Positions 28,087-38,112 of a DNA stretch of 64,000 bases are shown here, piece after piece. The notes under the pieces were generated by a model. The model searched no databases, was not told the origin of the DNA, and saw nothing but the letters and a program-made list of their open reading frames with translations. This stretch comes from DATBAX01 sp963723765 (lineage in GTDB: Bacteria > Acidobacteriota > Terriglobia > Terriglobales > Acidobacteriaceae). Location: NCBI GenBank assembly GCA_963723765.1, contig CAVRSD010000005.1, forward strand, positions 248,001 to 312,000. Direction: 5' to 3'. Every line of letters begins with the position of its first letter. The stretch's first letter is position 1. The position numbers and the translations under genes were made by a program.

Positions 28087-28635
28087 ATGTTCTGTTCATT
28101 TCGGAAGCTCTTCGCGCTAGCGATCACTCTTCTGCTCGCCGGAATTTCTTGGTCAGCAACGCTCCCGCAGCAGCCATTGGTGAAACCAAGCAGCGCACCC
28201 AACCTGCGTCGCATGACTCGCGAATCGGGATACATCTTTGCCGGGGTAGTAACGAACGTGGAACGACTGGCTTCTTCCAACAGCGTGCCGGTCATGAAGA
28301 TCACATTCCATGTGGACCAGGGGATTCGCGGAACCACAAATGGGCAAACCCTGGTCATCCACGAGTGGGAGGGTCTTTGGAGAGCAGGCGAGACCTATCG
28401 CCGCGGTAATCGCGTTCTGCTTTTCCTGTATCGCCCCAGCAAATTGGGGCTTACCAGCCCGGTGGGAGGCTCGCAGGGCCGTTTTAAGCTCGATTCCAAC
28501 GGAATGGTGATTCTGCGGCAGGAGCGGATGGTTAGCCTGCTCGCGGATCCTATTTTTCTGCCCACCGCGCCGGTAAGTACTCACCTGAGCATTGCTGATT
28601 TCGCCCGCGCCATTCATCAAGCGGAGGGGGAGTAG
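28087..28635 (+). CDS. Secreted protein of unknown function, paired with surface protein
   Basis: 182 residues from ATG 28087 behind GGAGG. Signal peptide RKLFALAITLLLAGISWSA. The mature part is beta-rich: SGYIFAGVVTNVERL, VPVMKITFHVDQGIRGTTNGQTLVIHEWEGLW, YRRGNRVLLFLYRPSKLGLTSPVGGSQGRFKLD. The pattern resembles proteins that carry a hemagglutinin/IgG-like or TIMP-like OB fold, but no family is certain. Its stop lies 3 bp before the ATG of the surface protein, so the two are coexpressed and may act together at the cell surface. Confidence 0.65.
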   Translation: MFCSFRKLFALAITLLLAGISWSATLPQQPLVKPSSAPNLRRMTRESGYIFAGVVTNVERLASSNSVPVMKITFHVDQGIRGTTNGQTLVIHEWEGLWRAGETYRRGNRVLLFLYRPSKLGLTSPVGGSQGRFKLDSNGMVILRQERMVSLLADPIFLPTAPVSTHLSIADFARAIHQAEGE

Positions 28636-28638
28636 GCC

Positions 28639-31625
28639 ATGGCGCGACGATGTCTTTTGTATATTTTAGCGGTCGGGCTGGTATTGCTTCCGCAGTTCGC
28701 CGCGGCGGGTGATCCAAAATATATCGCGGGGGTCAGCTACTTCGATTCTGGTACCGTCGGAGTTCCATTGACCTGGGCCCAGGGTGCGGTCACCTATTAC
28801 ACCGATCAAGGCAATCTCAGCCCGATCCTCCCCGGCGCTGGTGCGGATGCACTTGTAGCCGACGCCATCAGTCAATGGACTTCCATCCCCACCGCAGCCG
28901 TGGCAGCCACGCACGCCGGACAACTCGCCGAAGACGTCAGCGGCATCAACGTTTTCGTCAATAGCGACGGCACCATCACTATGCCCGCCGACATCATGCC
29001 CACCGCCGTCAGCACACCGGTCGGAATTGTCTACGACTACGACGGTTCGGTCACGAACGCACTGTTAGGCCAGGGAGCCGGCGATCCCATCAACTGTTTT
29101 AGCGATGCGGTCTTCGGCGGGCTCGACAACCTCGGCACCAATGCCACTTTCCTTCACGCTCTCATCGTGATCAACGGCAATTGCGCCCAAACTTCCACCC
29201 AGTTACCGGACGTGGAATACCACCTGGTGCGAGTTCTCGGCCAGGTGCTCGGACTCGATTGGTCGCAGTTGAATCTCAACGTCATCACCGACGTGCCCCC
29301 ACCCACTCCGGATGACTATACCGGCTTCACCATCATGCACGCGCTCGACTCCATAAGCTGCGTTCCCATTTCCTTGTGCTACTCCGATAACAATCTGATC
29401 AACCCCTATCAGCCCAAAATGGACGATCAGGCAGCGCTGTCCCGGCTGTATCCCGTGACCAGCCAAAATGTGGCGAACTTTCCTGGCAAACAAATCTTCT
29501 CGGGAACCACCACCCGAATTCATGGCAGCGTTTATTTTGTGGACGCAGCAGGCCAATCGGCGCAGGGCATGCAGGGAGTAAATGTAGTTGCTCGCTGGAT
29601 CAATCCCGCGACCGGATTGCCATCGGGCGCCTATGCCGCCGCTTCGGTCTCTGGTTTTCTGTTTTGCGGTAATGCTGGAAATACCGTCACCGGATTCAAC
29701 GATTCCACCGGACTGCCGTTCAACCGCTTCGGCTCCGGCGATCCCTCTTTAGAAGGATTCTTCGATCTTGCCGGATTGCAAATCCCCAACGGCGCCAGCA
29801 CCGCCCAATATCAGCTCACCGTCGAACCACTCGACCCCGTGTTGTCAGAGACCGTCGGCCCATACGGTCCCGCACAAGTGCAGCCTTCGGGAGCAATTCA
29901 ACCGATCACGGTCACAGTCAGCCTGGGAAGCGATGTGCAGCAGGACATCCTGATGCAAAATAGCGCGGTCCTCAGCCCAGCATGGTTCGATCCGACAACC
30001 TACGCCTCTCCGGCGATTCTTCCCAGCGGAGGAGATTGGATGGCAACCTTGGGTTCGTACGGCGAGGCCGACTACTTCTGGTTCAACGCGCAAACCAATC
30101 GAACGCTCTCGGTCATCGTGACTGCACTCGATGATTCTGGAAATCTGTCGCAAAACAAAGCTCAACCAGTGATTGGTATGTGGGCTCTTTCCGATCCCGG
30201 AGTTTATCCGGCGCCCGCTAATACTTCCTCGGCCTTCAATACGATTTACGCTGGAGAGACGCGTCTCGACGCGCAACTATTTCAAACCACCAGCTTTCGC
30301 GTTGGCATCTCCGATTACCGCGGTGATGGACGTCCCGACTACCACTATCATGCCCGGATCTTATATGGCGACACCGTCACGCCTGATGCGGGCCAGCGTG
30401 GCCGGCGGAACGCCGTTCGCAATCGAGGGGTTGGGTTTTCAGGCAAATATGGCGATGGCGGTTGCAAACGCGCCTGCCCCATTGCTGGCGCTTTCTGCAA
30501 CTCAATTGCTGGCAACTGCGCCGGCGCTGCCAGACGGAGTGCAGAATGTCGCATTGAGCGATGCCGCGACTGGCGCAGCCTCGGTTATGACAGGCGTCCT
30601 GACCTATGGCGCAGGCCCGAATGACAAAATTGCTTTGCTCTCAGGCGCCAATCCCGGCACACCGGTCGGCGGACAAGCGCCGTATCCGATTCGCGTCGCA
30701 GTTCTTGCGCCAGACGGAGTCACTCCTGTAGCTGGAGCCAGTGTGTTCTTTACTTCGACGCCGCCAGTTTCTTTTTCTGTGTGCTCGGGGACTACAAGCT
30801 GCACTGTACTTACCGATCAAACCGGACAAGCTTCCACGCGAATGACCGTCGTAAGTGCGGGAACGATGACGATTTCCGCTGAGCTTGCCCCCGCGTCCTA
30901 CACCTCGCCGCAACTAGTGCAGACCACGCTTTTCGGCACGTCGTCGGTGTCGGATGTGTCGCTGTTGTCGCCCAACGCATGGATTGCTCAGGGCGCAACC
31001 GTCACCGTGCCCCTCACAGCGCGAGTGCTTTCCAATGGAACGCCTCAGAGCGGCAGCACAGTGAACTACAAAATTACCAAGGGATCAGGAACACTCACTG
31101 CACTCACCGCAACCACCAACACCAACGGATACGCGACAACGACTTTGCAGCTTTCCTCATTCGCCAGTGATGTACAAGTCTCAGCCTGCGTCGGCCCCTC
31201 AAACGCTCCCTGCCAAAGCTTCTACGGAACAGCTGTGCCTTTGTCTGCGCTGCAATTACGACCCGTGACGGGCAGCACTCAAGAAGTACAAGTGGGACAG
31301 AGTTTCCAGCCCCTCACGTTTCGAGTGACCGACTCGTCAACTTCACCCAATCCAGTTCTTGGCGCCAGCGTCGTCTTCCAGTCTCTGGTAGGACGCATGC
31401 CCAATAACGAGCCCATCCTTTGGATCGGTCAGAGCACTTCTTCCCCACAACCCATGCCGGTCATTTTGTCGTCTTCACAAGCAACCGTGCAGTCGGATGT
31501 GAACGGTCTGGCAACCATCCAGCCTTCTACGGGAGGGATTCAAGGCGCAGTCGTGGTGTCTTGGGACTGCAGGTGCGGGAAATAGTTCATTGCAGTTCCA
31601 ACTGCAATCACTGCCAGTGAACTGA
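28639..31625 (+). CDS. Large surface protein with pseudo-metalloprotease, IPT and Ig-like domains; frameshifted
   Basis: About 990 residues if two frameshifts are repaired. A signal peptide (RRCLLYILAVGLVLLPQFAAA) is followed by a matrixin-like region (DAISQWTSIPTAAVAA) whose zinc motif is degenerate: RVLGQVLGLDWS where matrixins have HExGHxLGLxH. Then come a carboxypeptidase-regulatory-like domain, an IPT/TIG domain (RASVAGGTPFAIEGLGF) and Ig-like Big_1 domains (APDGVTPVAGASVFFTSTP, TQTGQ-like turns, ASVVFQSLVG). Removing one G near 30385 joins frames one and two; removing a T near 31558 restores the end LGTAGAGNSSLQFQLQSL with stop at 31623-31625. Probably an adhesin-like exported protein. 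Confidence 0.75.
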
Positions 31626-31671
31626 ATCCATGTTTGTAGGATCAAAAGCTCCGCCCTCCCGCCAAAAACGC

Positions 31672-31712
31672 GTGAACGGGCTCGCGGACAAGAGTGTCCG
31701 CGCCACACGAAC
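31672..31712. repeat. GCGGACAAGAGTGTCCGC hairpin repeat
   Basis: GCGGACA and TGTCCGC flank AGAG within a short GC-rich stretch between convergent genes. It may be a transcription stop or a dispersed repeat. No T-run follows on either strand. Confidence 0.5.
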
Positions 31713-33938
31713 TTATTTCCCCACCCACTGGTCTACCCAATCATTCACTGTCTTATACCAAAGCTGCGAATTCTGCGGTTTCAGCACCCAATGCCCTTCA
31801 TCGGGAAAGTAGAGCATCTTCGATGGGACACCTTCCATCTGCAGCGTGGTAAAAAGTTGGAATCCTTCACTCACATCCAGCCGGTAATCGAGCTGGCCGT
31901 GAATCACCAGCGTCGGCGTCTTGAAATTCTTCGCATACTGGTGCGGCGACCATTTCTGATACAGTGCCCGGTTGTCATACGGCGTGCCCTTAAATTCCCA
32001 GTCGTTAAACCACAACTCCTCGGTCGTTCCCCAAGCCGACTCGGCGTTGAACATGCCATCGTGCGAAACAATGCATTTAAAACGATCAGTGTGTCCGAGA
32101 ATCCAGTTGGCCATGTATCCGCCGTAGCTCGCGCCCAGCGCGCACTCCCGGTCTTTGTCGATAAACGGATACGTCTTCTCGGCATAGTCGAGACCCTTCA
32201 TCAGGTCTTCAAACGGCGCGCCGCCCCAGTCGCCATTGATGGCGTCAATGAACTTCTGCCCGTAGCCGGTCGAGCCGTGAAAGTTGATCATGATGACCAC
32301 ATATCCTGGGCCTGATGAAGTTGGGGCCGCGAACAGTTCGGGATTCCAGCGAAAGCTCCAATCGTCTCCCCACGCCCCTTGCGGCCCGCCGTGTATCAGA
32401 AACTTCACGGGGTATTTTTTGCTGGCATCGAAATTCGGCGGCTTGACCAGGAAGCCTTCGACCTTGTCGCCGTTCGCGCCAGGGAACCAGAAGGATTCGA
32501 GCGGGGACATGGCGACCTGGGAGAGGACTGGAGTCGTTGAGGTGAGTCAAGGCGATCGGAGGGTGGCAAGTTGCTCAGGGCCGATTCTTGCAGAGGTCGG
32601 TTTTGTAGAGCTCGTTGGGGAATCGAGATGGACATCCGCGTGAAAACGAGCGTTTTCCCGTCCGGACGTTAGAGCGAGATCATCGTTGTAGCCGTCGAGT
32701 GATTCACCTGCACCGAAGCGTTCACTGGGCGAGCAGTTTCCTTGCGTTCACGATCTACAGCGATCGATCTATCAAATCGGCCGGTTAACCCGAACGAATG
32801 CACTGTCGTTTCGCCCTCGTCGATCGTTTGCAACGAAGAAGATGCGTTGGACGAATCCGGAGACCAGGCGAATGTACCGGTCCAGTTTCCTGCACCCAGA
32901 TGCCCGTAAGATATCTTTCTTTTCCTCCGTGCTTCCGGTCATATAGCATCATGCGCAAATCGGTCAGTCTCATATCCCGGCCTCACCTGCGCGCGATACG
33001 CGATGTACTTTCCATCCGGCGAATAGAGCGGCGTCGAGTCGCTGGCGGGATTGTCGGCGGTGATGTTCTTCGCCGGGCCGCCATTCACGGACACAATCCA
33101 CAAATCATTGTTGGTCGAAGCCGCCGGGACCGGATCATGATTGGAGGTGTAGCAAATCTCCTGCCCATCCGGCGAGAACGCATAGTTGTCCTGCCCACCC
33201 AGCGAGAACGGAGGCGCATCGAAGTCGCCGGGAGTGAGGTCGCGGGGCTGAGGAGGAATAATGTTTATATCGTGCAGCTCCGTGCTATGGGCGAAGGCTG
33301 CACTCAGGTCTGGGAGAACCCCTAGCACAAGAATATGGCTGCGCCGGCCCTGTTTGTATGCATTCCAGTGGCGATAAAGCAAATGATCGAAAATCAGCGC
33401 CTTCACTTTGGAGTTATTGGCTTCGGCCAGCCTTCCTTTGTTGCACAGGGATTCTCCGCGATCGTCAAATTGGCATTCGGGGTAGACATCCGACACAAAC
33501 AAAATGTTCTTTCCGTCGGGCGACCATAGCTCGCCGCTTGCTTCGGTGGCAATCGATGTCAGTTGATGCACCGCCGTGACGGAACTGGAGTTTCCGTCGA
33601 AATCCGCAATCCAGATCTGTGAGCCATCTTTCTTCGTAGAGATGAACGCAAACCGCTTCCCATCCGGCGCCCAGCGCGGCCGATCGGCATATTGATCAGC
33701 TGATAATTTCTTTCTCTGGCCCTCCCGTTATCGGCACAATCCACACATGCGGCGTCTTGGTATTGGCTGCAAGATCCACGTCCACGGCGGCGAACAAGAC
33801 CCACTTGCCATCAGGCGAGACTTCCGGCTCCTCGACCCTCTTGAGCTTCATCATGTCTTCAAAAGTGAAGGGATGTTTGGCCTGAGAAAAAAGAGGAATA
33901 CAGGAGAAGACGAAAAGAAATAGCAGCGAACGCCGCAT
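31713..33938 (-). CDS. S9-family prolyl oligopeptidase-type peptidase, several frameshifts
   Basis: Pieces in several frames assemble into one secreted S9 peptidase of about 730 residues. N-terminus from ATG 33938: signal peptide RRSLLFLFVFSCIPLFSQA, then WD40-like propeller blades (EPEVSPDGKWVLFAAVDVD; RPRWAPDGKRFAFIS; ASGELWSPDGKNILFVSD; NYAFSPDGQEICYTS; GTFAWSPDSSN). The C-terminal alpha/beta-hydrolase (32510 to 31713) has the catalytic Ser in GASYGGYMA, Asp in HGQLDYRL and His in DEGHWVL. Frame breaks lie near 33700, 32960, 32930, 32870 and in 32520-32850. Most are repaired by removing one base. Either poor sequence or a recent pseudogene; the triad itself is intact. Confidence 0.8.
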
Positions 33939-34020
33939 GAAAGCCTCCAAACAACTGAGCAGTTTACACCTCAACTGTAAGCGTTTCGAATTCGCGGTTA
34001 GATGAACACTCTCAAAATCT

Positions 34021-34166
34021 TGTCATCCTGAGCGGAGAGGAAACTGAGGAACGAAGTTTCCTCGGAGTCGAAGGACCCCTACCGCTGGCATGCGTGGTGG
34101 GTATAGGGGTCCTTCGACTCCGTGACTGCTTCGCTGTGCGAAGCAGTCTCTCCGCTCAGGATGACA
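34021..34166. repeat. Long inverted repeat of the CCTGAGCG/GGTCCTTCGACT family
   Basis: Outer arms TGTCATCCTGAGCGGAGA (34021-34038) and TCTCCGCTCAGGATGACA (34149-34166) are exact complements. Inner arms GAGTCGAAGGACCCCTA and TAGGGGTCCTTCGACTC are also complementary, so the RNA would fold into a long cruciform. It lies between divergent-to-parallel minus genes. Half copies recur at 55950-56025, 56240-56316, 57500-57523 and 61378-61445. Confidence 0.85.
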
Positions 34167-34196
34167 CAGGGTTTTGCTCTGATGCGATTCCAATGA

Positions 34197-35429
34197 TCAG
34201 GCTCGCATGCACTCCAGAATCTCCGCTTCACTCAACGTGTGATCAGAAGCTTTGGCGCGTTTATAAATTCGCTCCACGACTTCCTCATTCGCGGGAAACT
34301 GGTGCCGTTCCAGCCAAAATAAAATGTTCGATTTCCCACTCATCGGGCCAATGTCAATCACCTGCTCCATGCCGAATACATGCGAAGGCACGCCCGAATA
34401 CACGGCATTCGCCAGCTCAACATCGTTCTTCTTATAGGCTTTGATCACGGCCGCCGCATGCACGCCGGTTGCGGTGCGGAACGCGTCTTCGCCTACGACT
34501 GGGTAGTTTGGTGGGATCGGCACGCCCGTGGCTTGTGACACTGCCTGACAATATTCCTTCAGCTTGGTGAGGTCCTGTTCGTCCCAGGGAGGCACACCCA
34601 TCAGCTTCAAATTCACCAGCATCTGGTCCATTTGCGTGTTGCCTACACGCTCACCCATTCCTAGCGCACAGGCATGCACACAATCCGCGCCCGCGATCAG
34701 GGCAGCGATGGAATTCGCTACACTCAATCCACGATCGTTGTGTCCATGCCAGTCGACACAAATTTTCTCGCCGGAAGGTTTCACTACTTCATCGAGCACA
34801 AATTTCACCAGGGCAAACGCTCCCATGGGTGTGGCGTGGCCGGAGGTGTCGCAAATCACGATGGTACGTGCGCCAAAATTGATCGCCGCCGAGTACAACC
34901 GCTTCACCATCTCCGGATCGCAACGCGATGTGTCCTCGGTCACATACATCACATCGAGCCCGAGAGACACCGCGAATTTCACCGCCTTCTCCGTGGTCTC
35001 GAGCAAAAAGTCGTCCGTCCAACCTTCGGTGTAGCGGCGGATCGGACTCGATCCCAGAAAGGTCGCGGCGGTGATGTTCAGGCCGGTGCGCTGCACAATG
35101 TCGGCAATGGGACGAATGTCATTCTCGTGCGTTCGCGCCGCGCAGTTGGCGCGAATCTTCATCTTGTTTCGGACAATCTCGTGCGCCAGCGCCTCAATGT
35201 GCTCCACCGCTCGCGGCCCCGCACCCGGCAATCCGAGATCGAGCGATTGGATCCCCAGCGCTTCCATCAAATGCAGGATGTGAATTTTTTCTTCAATGGA
35301 AGGATCGCGCACCGAGGGCGACTGCAAACCGTCGCGCAGAGTTTCATCATTCAGCAGAACGGGCCCAGTCGGCCGCAGACCAGATGGATGCTTCTGATTC
35401 CAGTCGTAAATAAGTTCGGAAGGTTTCAT
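34197..35429 (-). CDS. 2-isopropylmalate/homocitrate synthase family enzyme without regulatory domain
   Basis: 410 residues. HMGL-like TIM barrel with LNDETLRDGLQSP (metal-binding Asp, catalytic region), RANCAART, and HGHNDRGLSVANSIAAL (metal-binding His-x-His), then GERVGNTQMDQML. After the barrel there is a short helical segment (VHAAAVIKAYKKN) but no LeuA_dimer allosteric domain, which true LeuA (about 510 residues) carries. The enzyme condenses acetyl-CoA with a 2-oxo acid; the exact substrate (2-oxoisovalerate, pyruvate or 2-oxoglutarate) is not decidable. Lack of the regulatory domain suggests no leucine feedback inhibition. Confidence 0.8.
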   Translation of the reverse strand: MKPSELIYDWNQKHPSGLRPTGPVLLNDETLRDGLQSPSVRDPSIEEKIHILHLMEALGIQSLDLGLPGAGPRAVEHIEALAHEIVRNKMKIRANCAARTHENDIRPIADIVQRTGLNITAATFLGSSPIRRYTEGWTDDFLLETTEKAVKFAVSLGLDVMYVTEDTSRCDPEMVKRLYSAAINFGARTIVICDTSGHATPMGAFALVKFVLDEVVKPSGEKICVDWHGHNDRGLSVANSIAALIAGADCVHACALGMGERVGNTQMDQMLVNLKLMGVPPWDEQDLTKLKEYCQAVSQATGVPIPPNYPVVGEDAFRTATGVHAAAVIKAYKKNDVELANAVYSGVPSHVFGMEQVIDIGPMSGKSNILFWLERHQFPANEEVVERIYKRAKASDHTLSEAEILECMRA

Positions 35430-35482
35430 ACAAAGCTAGATTCTACTCGAACCGCTTCTTGCACAAACTCTTGCCCTATGCT

Positions 35483-37058
35483 TTACACCCTTCCCTTTCT
35501 CACCAATGCTCCGGCTGATTGCAGCGCGCCGCGCAACTTCTGTCCCAGCCCCCGCGCGAATTGCAAATCAATAAATCCATTCATCTGCCGCGAAAACGCT
35601 TCGCCGTATCCATACCACCAGACTCTCTTCACGCCGGGCAAGCGGTCGGAATCCAAATACTTGGTCCTAACCATTTCTTCCAGACCAAACTTTCCGTGGG
35701 TCCGGCCGATGCCACTGGCTTTCACTCCTCCATGCGGCGCTTCACTGATGCCAAAGCAGGCGACCACATCGTTCACCATCACAGTGCCTGCATGAATCCG
35801 CCGCGCCATCGCCTCGCCGCGAGCCCGATTTCGCGTCCATACGCTCGCAGCCAAACCATATTCCGAATCATTCGCCAGGCGGATGGCTTCGTCGTCGTTG
35901 TCGAATGCCATCACCGGCAGCACCGGCCCAAAGGTCTCCTCGCGCATGATGCGCATCTGCTGGGTGACATCCACCAGCACGGTCGGGGCATAGAAGTTCG
36001 ATCCCAGATCAGGCAATCGTTTCCCACCCGCCAGAACCCGCGCTCCTTGCGCCCGTGCGTCTTCTATCTGCGAATCAACACTGAGCAGTTGCCGTTCGTG
36101 GATCATTGGCCCCACGTCGGTTTCCCGATTCATACCGTCCCCGATCCTCAGCTGTTTCGTCTTCCGGACACACGCATCCACAAACGCCTCATACACATTG
36201 CGATGCACGTAGCAACGCTCCACCGACAAGCAGGCCTGTCCGGCATTTACAAACGCGCCCCACACCGCACCGCTCGATGCCACGTCGATGTCGGCATCGT
36301 CGAGCACAATCATGGGATCTTTTCCGCCCAACTCCAGCACCACCGGCAGCAGGCGTGTCGCTGCCGCCTGCGCAATGCGTTTGCCCGTGGAAACGCTGCC
36401 CGTGAAAATCAGCTTGTCAATCTCAGCACTCACTAGGCCTGATCCCGTAGCGCCATCGCCGACGATCACCTGAAAAATATTCTTTGGAACTCCAGCTTCG
36501 TAGAACAGCGAAGCCAGTTTCAGCGCACATAGCGAGGTAAACTCCGACGGTTTTAACACCACCGCGTTGCCGGTGACCAGCGCCGCCAGACTCTCCGTCG
36601 CGGGGATAGAAAACGGATAATTCCACGGCGAAATGATCCCGATCACGCCGTGCGGTTCACGCAGGATTCGCCCGGTCTTGGCCTTCATCGCAAGATTGCC
36701 GTGAGGTACCGGTTCTTCGCGCAAGAAAGTTATACGCATTCTCAAGGCAAAAACGCGCGGCATCCAGCACCACCAGCACTTCCGTAAGAAGCGCTTCGAC
36801 AGAAGGCTTCCCGGCTTCACTCGTGATCAGATCCGCAACTTCGGATTTCTTCTCATGCAAAAGCCGCCGAAAATTGTGCAGGATGGCGATTCGCTTCTGC
36901 ACACCAAGTTCATTCCATGCGAATTGAGCCGCCTGCGCCCGCGCCACTGCCGCGTAAATCTCCGCCTCGGAAGCACACTCAAATTCGCGCAAAACCTCGC
37001 CGGTCGCGGGGTTGACCGAGACAACTTCATGTACACCGGCTTGTGAATTTATCTCCAC
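35483..37058 (-). CDS. NAD(P)-dependent aldehyde dehydrogenase, one frameshift
   Basis: About 525 residues after repair. First piece (37058 to about 36730): VVSVNPATGEVLREFECASEAEI and the start of the cofactor domain. One extra G near 36727 shifts the frame; repaired sequence reads AYNFLREEPVPHGN. Second piece: GVIGIISPWNYPFSIPATESLAAL, nucleotide-binding FTGSVSTGK, catalytic Glu in LELGGKDPMIV, catalytic Cys in NAGQACLSVERCYVH, EETFGPVLPV. Closest in appearance to succinate-semialdehyde or long-chain aldehyde dehydrogenases. It starts 5 bp after truA stops, so both are in one operon. Confidence 0.88.
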
Positions 37059-37063
37059 GAATT

Positions 37064-37816
37064 TCAGTACTCCACTCCCACTAGAAACAGGCCGCTTGCG
37101 GGCGCCGTCGCTCCTGCTGCCGAACGATTTCGCGCCTCAAGAATCCGGGTAATGTCCGCACGGGTAAGCGTCCCCTTGCCGACCAGCAAAAACGTTCCTA
37201 CCAGATTTCTCACCATGTGGTGCAAAAAACCGCTGCCCTGGACGGTATAGATAAACTCTTCCCCCTGCCGCTCCCAGCCCGAAGCAAAAATCTGCCTGAC
37301 GTTCGAGACCGTTCCATCCTCACGTCCACGCTCTGGGTCCACCGCGGCAAACGAAGTGAAATCGTGTTTCCCCACTACCAAACCCGCCGCATCTCGCATG
37401 GCACTTTCATCCAGCGGATAAGGATAGTGCCACACATACCGCGCCAGAAATGGCGGGCAGATCGCCCCACGATACATGCGATAACGATAGGTTTTGGCCC
37501 GTGCCGACTTTCGCGCATGAAACTCGGCCGCAACCTCCTCGACTTCAAGCACACGGACCGACGCCGGCAAGCTGTCATTTAAGGCCTTCCCGAGGTTTTC
37601 AGCGGGAATCGACGACTCGCTCGCGAATGTCGCCACCTGGGCCAGGGCATGCACCCCGGCATCAGTGCGTCCCGAACCTTGCGGCAAGACCTTTTCGCCG
37701 GTAATCCGTCCAATAGCCGAGGCTAGTGTGCCTTGTACCGTGGCGGCATCCGGCTGCACCTGCCAGCCCGAGAATTCCGACCCGTCATAGGCCAGGATGA
37801 GCTTGAAATTACGCAT
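37064..37816 (-). CDS. truA: tRNA pseudouridine(38-40) synthase TruA
   Basis: 250 residues from ATG 37816 (MRNFKLILAYDGSEFSGWQ). Catalytic Asp lies in GSGRTDAGVHALAQ. Further markers: RKSARAKTYRYRMY and FLHHMVRNLVGTFLLVGKG. TruA modifies positions 38-40 of the anticodon stem of many tRNAs. The frame extends 18 codons upstream, but MRNFKL matches the family start. Operon leader for the aldehyde dehydrogenase. Confidence 0.95.
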   Translation of the reverse strand: MRNFKLILAYDGSEFSGWQVQPDAATVQGTLASAIGRITGEKVLPQGSGRTDAGVHALAQVATFASESSIPAENLGKALNDSLPASVRVLEVEEVAAEFHARKSARAKTYRYRMYRGAICPPFLARYVWHYPYPLDESAMRDAAGLVVGKHDFTSFAAVDPERGREDGTVSNVRQIFASGWERQGEEFIYTVQGSGFLHHMVRNLVGTFLLVGKGTLTRADITRILEARNRSAAGATAPASGLFLVGVEY

Positions 37817-38112
37817 GACGATTATGGAGTCTTCTCTGCGGAGTCTTTCATCTAAGTCTTTTGACTGCATTTACAAAGTTTTACCTGATTGGCTTTTCAC
37901 GGTTAAGAACCGGGCGTCCTGCGTCAGCTATACTATTGCATTCCCTTTGAATGATACGAATAGAAGCTCGGGGTATGAACGAAAGCAGTTTGGTCCCAGT
38001 GACCCATTAAAGATGAAACCTGGGGCCCAGGATTTGCGTAACAACTGTTGATTGAGAGCCTGGCGTCGTTATTTTTAACACTCTCAGCCCTTATGTATAT
38101 GGAGATGATCGA

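Noticed and set aside
34674..35795. 373-codon plus-strand open frame
   Set aside because: Lies antisense to the LeuA-like gene, whose catalytic motifs are intact; composition is Arg/His-rich shadow type.
35519..36436. 305-codon plus-strand open frame
   Set aside because: Antisense to the aldehyde dehydrogenase with its catalytic Cys and Glu motifs.
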